Shown: positions 39,699-47,663 of the stretch, piece by piece
How the letters are laid out: the number at the start of each line of letters is the position of its first letter
Position numbering within the stretch: position 1 is the first letter of the stretch
Source of the DNA: a virus
Virus record (IMG/VR): IMGVR_UViG_3300009187_000027
Coordinates: 1-61,352 of that record
Strand: one strand, 5' to 3'
Length of the DNA stretch: 61,352 nt
The notes under the pieces: generated by a model
The model's database searches: none
What the model was told of the DNA's origin: nothing
The model's input: only the letters and a program-made list of their open reading frames with translations
Made by a program: the position numbers and the translations under genes

Positions 39699-41789
39699 AT
39701 GCCCGCACCGACTCGCCCGCAGCCATATCGCGTTGAGCCCAATGCCCTCTCGGTTCCGAAGGGGCTGGTTGGGGTGTACACCGACGCCGAGATCGACGCA
39801 CTTCTGGCTGCCCTGCCTGCCGGTGGCGACCCTGCCATCACTGTCCACGCTGGGTCGCCCCCTGTGCCGCTCTCCGGTGACCCAACCCCGCAAGAGTTGG
39901 AAGACTCCTTTGCCGTCCTGCCCAATGGGTTGCATTACTATCCCGACAACGGCTCGCTGGTTGCCGTCTTGCGCGGGGAGTATCAGACAACCATCACGAT
40001 CACTGGTGCCGTCAAGTCGGTCGCCCAGATCGTCAAGTCTTCGGCTGGCCTGCCCACTCCCGAAAACCCGTCAATGATCGTCACGCAAGCCGCTGACGGG
40101 AGGTGGCTCCGGGTAAGGGGCGACAGGCTGGATCAGCCGTTTGGCGACCCAGAGATAGTTGACATCTTCAAGTTGGTCGCCAGCGGTGACCTGACGGTTC
40201 TGAATGCCTACTACACGGCGCTGGAGGTCGATGCCCTTCTGGCTGCACTGCCGACCGGCGGCGACTGCGACACCTCCAACTACTACGTCAAGGAGGACGT
40301 AAACGTCTTTCTGGCAGACAAGGCGGATAAGGAAGACACATACACGAAGCCGGAAATCGATGCCATCCTAGTGCCCCTGCAATCTTCCTCAGACAATGCC
40401 GCTGATGCTATTCGGGAACTGGCAGCCAAGTGCATTGAACTCAAGAAGACCACCTACACGAAGAACGAGACCGACGAAGCCATCGCTGCCGCTGTCTCAG
40501 GTCAACTCACGCCTGAACAGATCGAGGAGATCATCTCTCAGGTCGGCCCGGTCGATCTGACGGCATACTTCAAGAGCGAGGACTTCACCGGGCCAAACGT
40601 AGCCCTCGCCCTTCAGGGCCAGACGATTCAGGCGGACGGGCTGACAACTACGAACTTCATCCTGAGTGACCATGCGATTGGTGCCAGTGGCGGTCGCATC
40701 GTCACGCAGGAACTGGGTGGCCCCGAGAACACGGTGGCCTACCTGTCTGACATCGTGGCTCCCGACCTGACTGCATACGCGAAGGCACAGAGCAGCAGCC
40801 AGAACCTCCTCACCAAAACCATAACTGCCGTAGGCTATGGGTTTGGCAGCACAGTCACGCCCCCAGCCGCTCTTTCCTACACCGACACGGGGGAAGGCTT
40901 TGGCACCCGGCTGGTGTTAACCGTTGGCTTAGTTAACGACTATGTAGCCCTGCGGTCGGACTTTGAACCGATCAAGGCCCGCATGGATGCAATGGAGAGC
41001 AAGGGTGCCCCGACCGTCGATCTCTCGACAACTGCCAGCAAGGAGTCGGTCGATCTCCTCCGCAGCCAAGTGCAGACCATCTTCGACTCGATCTACACGC
41101 GGGTCGAAGCAGATGCCCGATACCCGGAGCAGGCGAAGACCTACACGAAGGCTGAGTGCGACGGCAAGTTCCTGACGATTGTGGACATCAACCAGTTCGC
41201 CTACAAGGCTGACGTTTACACGCAGAAGCAGACCGATGACCGCTTCATGCGGATCGAGCAGGCTTTCAGCAAGGTGGACTTCGATAACCAGATGGCGTTG
41301 ATGCTGTACTCCCGCAAGCAGATTGATGACCGGCTGGCTGCCATCAACCCTCTCGGCTCACCGTCGATCAACAACCCGGCCCTAGCGGAATTCAAGCAGT
41401 CGGTGCTGGATGAGGTGAAGTTGATGCTTGCAGGCGGCACGAAGCAACCGCCGCCAGACATTGATTGGACATGGATGATTCGCATGGATGGGGCGAAGGA
41501 GTCTGTCTCTACCGAGATTCAAGCGCGGATGATCGGTGGGTTCATAGAACTCAAGGGGACTCTGTCGTTCAATGCTGGCAGCGGCGCGTGGGTGCCGCTG
41601 CGACTGCCGCCACAGTTTCCGCTGGCGGAACTTGAGGCGAACTATCCGCTTGCCATGCGGCTCGTTGGGTCTGCCGTTACCTATGGCTACTGCACCGTCA
41701 GTAACAAAGACCGCAACATCTCGTGTAGTCCCGGCGCACGTTCAAGCGAGGCGGCATTTTCTGGCATTCGCTGGAAGGCGGCTTACTAG
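39699..41789 (+). CDS. Tail fibre protein with repeated YTKxExD modules
   Basis: A 696-residue fibre from ATG 39699. It contains at least five copies of a (Y/T)Y(T/S)K..(T/E/I)D motif (TYTKPEIDA, TYTKNETDE, TYTKAECDG, VYTQKQTDD and LYSRKQIDD), a pattern seen in the stalks of trimeric phage fibres. The C-terminal 110 residues form a distinct domain with SFNAGSGAWVPLRLPP, probably the receptor-binding tip. The same frame is open upstream to 39507, but that part overlaps the previous gene and is rejected. Confidence 0.82.
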   Translation: MPAPTRPQPYRVEPNALSVPKGLVGVYTDAEIDALLAALPAGGDPAITVHAGSPPVPLSGDPTPQELEDSFAVLPNGLHYYPDNGSLVAVLRGEYQTTITITGAVKSVAQIVKSSAGLPTPENPSMIVTQAADGRWLRVRGDRLDQPFGDPEIVDIFKLVASGDLTVLNAYYTALEVDALLAALPTGGDCDTSNYYVKEDVNVFLADKADKEDTYTKPEIDAILVPLQSSSDNAADAIRELAAKCIELKKTTYTKNETDEAIAAAVSGQLTPEQIEEIISQVGPVDLTAYFKSEDFTGPNVALALQGQTIQADGLTTTNFILSDHAIGASGGRIVTQELGGPENTVAYLSDIVAPDLTAYAKAQSSSQNLLTKTITAVGYGFGSTVTPPAALSYTDTGEGFGTRLVLTVGLVNDYVALRSDFEPIKARMDAMESKGAPTVDLSTTASKESVDLLRSQVQTIFDSIYTRVEADARYPEQAKTYTKAECDGKFLTIVDINQFAYKADVYTQKQTDDRFMRIEQAFSKVDFDNQMALMLYSRKQIDDRLAAINPLGSPSINNPALAEFKQSVLDEVKLMLAGGTKQPPPDIDWTWMIRMDGAKESVSTEIQARMIGGFIELKGTLSFNAGSGAWVPLRLPPQFPLAELEANYPLAMRLVGSAVTYGYCTVSNKDRNISCSPGARSSEAAFSGIRWKAAY

Positions 41790-41829
41790 TGATTCTCTCT
41801 AACCACCACATCATCGAGGACAAGAAGTA

Positions 41830-43011
41830 ATGGCTTGCATGTACTACTGGTCGGGCACGGCTTGGCTCCCGGTCTCCTCTGGTGGCGGCGGCTCCGACTC
41901 GGCGCACATCGTCTCCGACACCGAGCCGACAGGAGTGGCGGCGGTGGGCGACTTGTGGATTCAGCCGAACGGCACTGCCCCTCCGGGTTCACCGGGCGAG
42001 GGTGAGCCCGGCCCGCAGGGCGAACCGGGCCTTGCTGCCACAATCGAAGTGGCTGAAACGATCACGATTGGTGCTGGACTTCCAGCCTCAGTGATCAATG
42101 TCGGGAACGAGAACAAGGCATCTCTGTCATTCAAGATTCCTCAAGGCTTGCCCGGTGCGGCTGGCCCGGCTGGCCCGCAGGGCGTTCAAGGCGTGGACGG
42201 GATTCAAGGCCCGCCGGGCGTTCAAGGCGTGGACGGGATTCAAGGCCCGCCGGGTCTTGGCATCCGATACGCAGGCACGGTCGATGCTCAAGGCGACCTT
42301 CCCGCAACTGCCACGCAAGGCGATCTCTATGTTGTCTCGACTCCCGAGCCCGCTAGGGGTTTTGTCTGGGATGAGGTGAAGGCTGCATGGCAAGACTCTG
42401 GCCCGGTGCAAGGCCCGCAGGGCGTGGCTGGCCCGCAGGGCATCAAGGGCGACACTGGCCCCGCTGGCCCCGCCGGTGCTGATGCTGCCATTGTTCCCGC
42501 CACCGCCACTGTACTCGGCGGCGTGAAGATCGGCTCCGGCGTCACGGTCGCGGCTGACGGCACCATCTCTGTTGCCGGTGGTGGCTCTGGCTATCTGCCT
42601 CTGTCTGGCGGCACCATGACCGGCACTATCGTTGCTGGCACTGCTGCAACCTTCGCCACCAATTCGGCTGGAACCTACAAACTCAGTCTTGCTGGTGGTG
42701 GTGTTGCTGTCATGGCTGGCAGCAACTTGACGGTGTGGACAGGTGCCCAGATCACGAACTATGTGCCCCTCGTTACTCCCGGCACTGGCACCGGTGTGCA
42801 GTTTGGCAGCGGTGGTGGCTCACTGAATCGCGGCAGTGTGCTGGGGAAGATCGCTGCCACTGGCATGATCGAACTGCCGACCACTCCACCGGCTGCGGGT
42901 GAGGCTGTCAGGCGCGACTATGTGGACGGTCGAGTGATCGCACAAGCCGCTGGTGGTGCCGCCCCCGCTGTCACCGGACTGAACGCTGGAACCCTGTGGG
43001 TTGAATACTGA
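41830..43011 (+). CDS. Collagen-like fibre protein 2
   Basis: A 393-residue fibre. The N-terminal module is YYWSGTAWLPVSSGGGG, shared with other fibres here, followed by a VGDLWIQPNG module. Two collagen-like regions (about residues 52-68 and 106-138) and a third (about 193-215) lie further on. The C-terminal region of about 170 residues is Gly/Thr-rich beta with LPLSGGTMTGT, as in trimeric fibre tips. It contains a 36-base exact tandem duplication. Confidence 0.8.
   Translation: MACMYYWSGTAWLPVSSGGGGSDSAHIVSDTEPTGVAAVGDLWIQPNGTAPPGSPGEGEPGPQGEPGLAATIEVAETITIGAGLPASVINVGNENKASLSFKIPQGLPGAAGPAGPQGVQGVDGIQGPPGVQGVDGIQGPPGLGIRYAGTVDAQGDLPATATQGDLYVVSTPEPARGFVWDEVKAAWQDSGPVQGPQGVAGPQGIKGDTGPAGPAGADAAIVPATATVLGGVKIGSGVTVAADGTISVAGGGSGYLPLSGGTMTGTIVAGTAATFATNSAGTYKLSLAGGGVAVMAGSNLTVWTGAQITNYVPLVTPGTGTGVQFGSGGGSLNRGSVLGKIAATGMIELPTTPPAAGEAVRRDYVDGRVIAQAAGGAAPAVTGLNAGTLWVEY
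42181..42252 (+). repeat. Tandem 36-bp duplication within collagen-like region
   Basis: Two exact 36-base copies (42181-42216, 42217-42252) encode the same 12 residues of Gly-x-y. In-frame slippage here would lengthen or shorten the fibre. Confidence 0.9.
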
Positions 43012-43424
43012 TGACCGTACAAGTCCTCAACTCCGGTGCATGGAAAGAAGCCACCCCGAAAGGTGTGCTTGTTGGTGGTGCATGGGTCACTCCCAAGAAG
43101 ATGTACAGCCTCGTTGGTGGTGAGTGGAATCTCGTCTGGGAGGAAGCCTCCACTGAAGAGCCGCCTTACCTCTATGCCTGCGATGCCGTCTACAAGCCGG
43201 GATATGTAGTTGACTTCACAGCCCGCATCGGTGCCCCCGAAGACCCCGAAGAAGCCTTCATGTTTCGGTGTGTGCAGATTCCGCGAGATGGCTATGTCGG
43301 TCGCACCTTCTCAAAGACATGGGCGGAGGGGTTCACCAAACTGGATTGCACACTTGAAGATGTGTCCAACGTGGCGGGTCGCGACCGACGCAAGATCGAG
43401 TTCTCCATCAACCCAAGACCCTAA
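43011..43424 (+). CDS. Fibre-associated protein, 137 residues
   Basis: It begins with VLNSGAWKEATPKGVLVGGAW and YSLVGGEWNLVW, two short strands of the (G/S).W type also seen in fibre attachment parts. DVSNVAGRDRRKIEF ends it. It overlaps the fibre 2 stop as TGATG. It may be an adaptor or chaperone of the neighbouring fibre. Confidence 0.6.
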   Translation: MTVQVLNSGAWKEATPKGVLVGGAWVTPKKMYSLVGGEWNLVWEEASTEEPPYLYACDAVYKPGYVVDFTARIGAPEDPEEAFMFRCVQIPRDGYVGRTFSKTWAEGFTKLDCTLEDVSNVAGRDRRKIEFSINPRP

Positions 43425-43666
43425 TGGCACACAACCTCTACTACTTCGACGGCACAGGCTGGCAGCCGATCTCATCGGGTGGCGGCGGCAGTGTTGGCCC
43501 TCAAGGCCCACAGGGCGAGCCGGGCAAATCAATCAACGTCTTCGTTCAGCAAACCACTCCCACCACTGCCAGCGTGGGTGACCACTGGATCAACGACGGT
43601 GTGACGAAGACGTATCGAACGCTTGATGAAGTGAAGACCTACCGAACTCTTGATGACCTAACCTGA
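43424..43666 (+). CDS. Short fibre module protein, 80 residues
   Basis: It carries the shared N-terminal [17 protein letters not shown] module, a very short collagen run and VGDHWINDG. It ends with a duplicated [18 protein letters not shown]. It looks like a fibre reduced to its attachment part. Start overlaps the previous stop (TAATG). Confidence 0.62.
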   Translation: MAHNLYYFDGTGWQPISSGGGGSVGPQGPQGEPGKSINVFVQQTTPTTASVGDHWINDGVTKTYRTLDEVKTYRTLDDLT

Positions 43667-43673
43667 AAGGAAC

Positions 43674-44279
43674 ATGACTATGGCTGATGTCCTTGTATAC
43701 AACGGAACCGAATGGCTGTCTCTGCGTGGCCCCGCTGGTGCCGATGGTGTCGCCGGTGCGGACGGTGCGCAGGGCGAGGTCGGCCCCGCAGGCCCTGCCG
43801 GTGCGGACGGTGTTGCTGGTGAGGCTGGCCCGAAGGGCGATCCGGGCGAGCAAGGCCCTGCCGGTGAGAAGGGTGACAAGGGCGACTCGGGCAGCGGCGT
43901 GACCATCAAGGGCACTGCCACTGCGTTCCCGCCTGACGCTGCTCCTGAAGTCGGTGATATGTGGCTTGCTGGTGATCCGGTGCCGGTTGGCACTCCTGCC
44001 AGCGCGAGCGGCCCTGCCCAGCCCGGCGACGGGATCGTGTGGGATTCGGCGGCGTGGATCAACGTCGGCCCCGTGCGTGGCCCGGTTGGCCCGCAAGGCC
44101 CCGCTGGTGCGGACGGCGTTGACGGTGTCGCCGGTGCCGATGGTGCGAAGGGCGATCCCGGCGAGAAGGGTGAGGCTGGTGCGGATGGTGCCGATGGCGT
44201 GTCGCAGGAAGTCTATGGCCCGCAGCCCAACGAGCCGGTCGGTGCCGCGAAGGGCGCGATCTGGTTCCAGATTCCGTAA
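43674..44279 (+). CDS. Collagen-like fibre protein 3
   Basis: A 201-residue protein. It has the shared [11 protein letters not shown] start and collagen repeats at about residues 19-74. [11 protein letters not shown] module follows, then a second collagen stretch at about 136-178 and a short end [16 protein letters not shown]. It is probably a thin stalk that attaches to another fibre. Start ATG 43674 or 43680. Confidence 0.75.
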   Translation: MTMADVLVYNGTEWLSLRGPAGADGVAGADGAQGEVGPAGPAGADGVAGEAGPKGDPGEQGPAGEKGDKGDSGSGVTIKGTATAFPPDAAPEVGDMWLAGDPVPVGTPASASGPAQPGDGIVWDSAAWINVGPVRGPVGPQGPAGADGVDGVAGADGAKGDPGEKGEAGADGADGVSQEVYGPQPNEPVGAAKGAIWFQIP

Positions 44280-44290
44280 CGTCATCGAAG

Positions 44291-44315
44291 AGGGGGCTGC
44301 AATCTCGCACCCCCT
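44291..44315 (+). terminator. Inter-fibre hairpin
   Basis: AGGGGG pairs with CCCCCT, with inner TGC/GCA, in the 59-base gap between two fibre genes. There is no T run, so it is a weak terminator or mRNA-stabilising hairpin. Confidence 0.45.
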
Positions 44316-44338
44316 AGCACCTCTAAGGCTCAATCATC

Positions 44339-46159
44339 ATGGCTGATCCCAACCCTCATATCTTCGACGGTACGAAGTGGCTCTCGCTCAAAGGTGCTGA
44401 TGGGCAACCCGGCCCCACGACGGTCAGTGCAGATGCTGGCAACGCTACTAGGCTGGGCTCTGACGGGCGAATCTACACGCCTACCGTCACGCCGCCTGCC
44501 GCCTCTACAACGCCGCCAATCACTGATGCCGCCACCGCTGCGGTTGGTACGTCTGCCGCCTATGCCCGAGCCGATCACGTTCACCAACTGCCGACCCTAG
44601 CCGCTCTCGGTGCTGCGGCTGCCAACCACACTCACAAACTGGACGATCTGACTGACGTTGCCGTCACCACTCCAGCCACCGGGCAAGTGGTTCGTTACAA
44701 CGGCACCCAGTTCGTGAATGCGGCTCTGGCCTATACGGACATCACTGGGACTCCAGCGATCCCTGCCGCAGTCAACCCCTCTACCGTTGCCGGTGCCGCT
44801 GACTCTGCCGCTGGTGCCGTTGGAACCGCCACGACATACGCCCGTGCCGATCACTCGCACCCCTTTCCAACCGCTGCACAGGTCGGTGCGATCACTCAGG
44901 CACAAGCCGATGCCCGATACGTCGAGGTGGCTGGCGACACGATGACGGGGCCGCTCACCGTCGCCACGAATCTCAGCGTCGATACGACCGGCGGTGTTGG
45001 CATCGCGGAGATTGCATCGTTGCCGGTGTTTGCTGCTGGTGCGAGTGGCCCGGTGTTGACGCTGGAGAACACTGCCGGGCGGGCGGCGATCCGGCTCGGT
45101 ACGTCGGCGACGGCTACGAATAATATCTTCATCGATAGCATCGGCGATGGGCGGCTTGCTCTGCGAACTGGCAACGTCGGTACTATTCCAGAGCAATTGA
45201 TTGCCGTTATCGGAAAATCTGCTGTCGGTTGGAATACTGACGGCTTCACAGTCTCCACTGCTGCGTTAGTGCCTTACTGTCAGTTTGCCCCTTCTACGTC
45301 TGCAATCACCACAAACTCGCTTTCGATAGTAACGTCGGACGGCGCGTCGATTGCGAATTTTACCAAAAATGGCATTGGATTTCGTACTGACGGCTTCAAC
45401 GTACTTACTCCTGCCGGAACCACCCCCTACTGTCAGTTTGGCCCACTCGCCAGCGCAATCTCAACGGATGCGTTTACAGTTCGTGACACCGCTGCGCAGA
45501 CTCGTCTGAATGTCTCTACGTCAGGCTCTCGGGTTGTCGGCCCAGAAGTCGTTATTATCGACGACGCTGGCTACCGTCTTGCTACGTTCAAGGACAGGGC
45601 GCTTGCTATCGGAACGCTCGACGCGCTGGGGGATGCAGCGGCGGCTCAGATCGTTGTAGTGGGTGACGATCTTGGAGGCGTGGCGGCGTCCGCTGCATCT
45701 ACGCTGGCTCAAAGCAACACGCGGGCCACAGTCTCGATCCGCCCTAGTCCATACAGCGGATACACGCTGGCGATTGGTCCGGAGTCCACGAATAATGCTC
45801 CTTACATACAAGGGGTGACCTACGCGGGAGGCTCGGCGGCTTCACCGGTTTCGATCAATCCGTTTGGCGGCGGGATTGGTATCGGGCTCATTCCTACTGT
45901 GGCTGGCGTCGAGGCGGAAGTCGGTGGTGATCTGCTGATTCGCGGCGCGGTGAACTGCTCTGGAAACATCACCAGTACCGGCACCGCTCACGCATTCGCG
46001 GCTGGCTCGATCCCCAGCCCTGCGGTGATCGGCAACACACCGAGAACCATCGCCGCCACTGGCTCGGCTGGCTTTGCGGGCCAGATGGTATGGGACGATA
46101 ACTTCATCTACCTGAGAACCACCAGCGGCTGGAAAAAAGTAGCCCTCACGGCGATCTAA
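44339..46159 (+). CDS. Large tail fibre protein
   Basis: A 606-residue protein with the shared IFDGTKWLSLKG attachment module. A short collagen run and Thr/Ala-rich shaft follow, with ARADHVHQLPT and ARADHSHPFPT repeats. A long beta region containing GDTMTGPLTV, typical of phage fibre shafts, comes next. It ends in a GFAGQMVWDDNFIYLRTTSG and GWKKVALT head domain, a pattern of receptor-binding fibre tips. It is the likely main adsorption fibre. Confidence 0.83.
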   Translation: MADPNPHIFDGTKWLSLKGADGQPGPTTVSADAGNATRLGSDGRIYTPTVTPPAASTTPPITDAATAAVGTSAAYARADHVHQLPTLAALGAAAANHTHKLDDLTDVAVTTPATGQVVRYNGTQFVNAALAYTDITGTPAIPAAVNPSTVAGAADSAAGAVGTATTYARADHSHPFPTAAQVGAITQAQADARYVEVAGDTMTGPLTVATNLSVDTTGGVGIAEIASLPVFAAGASGPVLTLENTAGRAAIRLGTSATATNNIFIDSIGDGRLALRTGNVGTIPEQLIAVIGKSAVGWNTDGFTVSTAALVPYCQFAPSTSAITTNSLSIVTSDGASIANFTKNGIGFRTDGFNVLTPAGTTPYCQFGPLASAISTDAFTVRDTAAQTRLNVSTSGSRVVGPEVVIIDDAGYRLATFKDRALAIGTLDALGDAAAAQIVVVGDDLGGVAASAASTLAQSNTRATVSIRPSPYSGYTLAIGPESTNNAPYIQGVTYAGGSAASPVSINPFGGGIGIGLIPTVAGVEAEVGGDLLIRGAVNCSGNITSTGTAHAFAAGSIPSPAVIGNTPRTIAATGSAGFAGQMVWDDNFIYLRTTSGWKKVALTAI

Positions 46160-46162
46160 GGC

Positions 46163-46366
46163 ATGACAACCATGAATCAAATCGAGACGGCAGAACCAAA
46201 GCAGATCGTCATCGCTGACGCGGACGTAGCCGCTCTGTTGGCACTTCGGCAGGAGTATTATCCCGGCGAGGAACTGCCGCCCTACTACCCGCTCAAGGTT
46301 GAGCAGCCAACGCTGACTCCGCCGGATTTGCGGACGCCGATTGAGGATGCAGAGAAGACTGCTTAG
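46163..46366 (+). CDS. Hypothetical acidic protein, 67 residues
   Basis: It begins three bases after the fibre gene. It has an acidic helix (VIADADVAALLALRQEYYP) and a Pro-rich second half. It could be a fibre assembly chaperone by position. No family was recognised. Confidence 0.55.
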   Translation: MTTMNQIETAEPKQIVIADADVAALLALRQEYYPGEELPPYYPLKVEQPTLTPPDLRTPIEDAEKTA

Positions 46367-46410
46367 TTGGGCAGCCCCATAGTGTACAATGGTTCATAAG
46401 GAGACCTGAG

Positions 46411-47376
46411 ATGATGAACGCGACCTACTGTGCCCACGATGTCATTGACTACCTGATGCAGTCCGTTGGCGGCGGAGCGCAGGATCAGGAGCATCGCGTC
46501 CTGCGGGCTGCCACGCACCACTCGTACCGGGATGTGTGTGCCGCCAAGGATTGGCTGTGGCATGTCACCACCTCCACGATCACCACGGTGGCAGACCAGA
46601 ACACCTACCTGCTGCCCGAAGACTGCTCCAACGTGGACTCGCTGGTGCCGCCCGACAACACGACGGTCACCTCGTACATTGCCCCAGCCGAGTGGCTGCG
46701 TCTTGAGCAGAGCAACCTGACGCTGGGCGAGCCGACCTATTACACGGTCATGAAGTCGGACGATGCGAAGACGTTCGACCGATGGGTCATTCGGATTGCG
46801 GGCAAGGTGAAGGCGGGCATCGAGTTCCGGTACACCTACCGACGCCGCCCGAAACCCTTGATGCTGATGGGCTACGAGACGCAGGCTCGCACTGGATACG
46901 CCACCGTCACTGGCACGACCATCACGGGGAAGAACACCGCTTTCCCGCCAAAGTCTGCCGGGGCGATCTTCCGCATTGGCACACCGGGCAACTACCCGGA
47001 GCCAATGACGGGCATGTACCCGTATCAGGAGCAGGGACGAATCGCAGCCCGAGTGGACGATGACTCGCTGACCCTTGAGGTTCCATTTGCTGGAACCTAC
47101 ACCGACTGCCGGTTTGTGATCTCCGACTATCTCGATGTCTCGCCGGGGATGTTCACCGCTCTCCTGACGGGTGCCGAGATGTGGCTTGCCCGACTTCAGG
47201 GCAAGAACGTCGAGGGTGCAGTCCAGATGTACACCCGAGACCTGCGTCTCGCGATGGAGAATGACGTTGTCGCTCCCATCTCCGGTCGCCGGGCTCCGTT
47301 CGACCGAGTGCCCGATGCCGATGGGGCGAGGTATGCGGGAATCTATTCCCCGCTTGGCCCAGACACCGGCAGTTGA
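46411..47376 (+). CDS. Probable tail adaptor (tubular protein A-like)
   Basis: A 321-residue protein with AAGGAG seven bases before the ATG. The helical start (DVIDYLMQSVGGG, HRVLRAATHHSYRDVCAAKDWLW) is typical of podovirus head-tail adaptors (A..HAY..V....DW.W). Beta segments and helices around AMENDVVAPISGR follow. It precedes the large tail protein and would form the ring below the portal. The call rests on pattern and order. Confidence 0.68.
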   Translation: MMNATYCAHDVIDYLMQSVGGGAQDQEHRVLRAATHHSYRDVCAAKDWLWHVTTSTITTVADQNTYLLPEDCSNVDSLVPPDNTTVTSYIAPAEWLRLEQSNLTLGEPTYYTVMKSDDAKTFDRWVIRIAGKVKAGIEFRYTYRRRPKPLMLMGYETQARTGYATVTGTTITGKNTAFPPKSAGAIFRIGTPGNYPEPMTGMYPYQEQGRIAARVDDDSLTLEVPFAGTYTDCRFVISDYLDVSPGMFTALLTGAEMWLARLQGKNVEGAVQMYTRDLRLAMENDVVAPISGRRAPFDRVPDADGARYAGIYSPLGPDTGS

Positions 47377-47383
47377 GTGACCC

Positions 47384-47662
47384 ATGCTCCGAATCAATAA
47401 GTTCACCGGACTCATCACCCGTGCATCGCCTTACGCTGTGCCGCCGGGAGGATCGCAGTCTCAGGTCAACTTCGTGGTGAGTGCCCCCGGAGAAATCCGC
47501 ACCCGAGGCGGCATGGCTGGCATCCGATTCAAGGCTGGGCGTCTTGGCGGCGGCGTGGTCGAGCAGGTGTTCCCGATCTCGGGTGGTTACGACCGACCGG
47601 ACAGGGCTGTCGTGATCGACTCTAACGGAGAGATCGAGATCGTAGACGGCGCAACGCTGTGA
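47384..47662 (+). CDS. N-terminal part of tail tube protein B-like (separate frame)
   Basis: A 92-residue protein matching the expected start of the large tail protein: GSQSQVNFVVSAPGEIRTRGG resembles the QN..V...G.L..R.G pattern of phage tail tubular protein B. It ends one base before the next gene, in another phase. It could be a separate small subunit or the N-terminus of the same protein split by a frameshift. Confidence 0.6.
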   Translation: MLRINKFTGLITRASPYAVPPGGSQSQVNFVVSAPGEIRTRGGMAGIRFKAGRLGGGVVEQVFPISGGYDRPDRAVVIDSNGEIEIVDGATL

Positions 47663-47663
47663 G

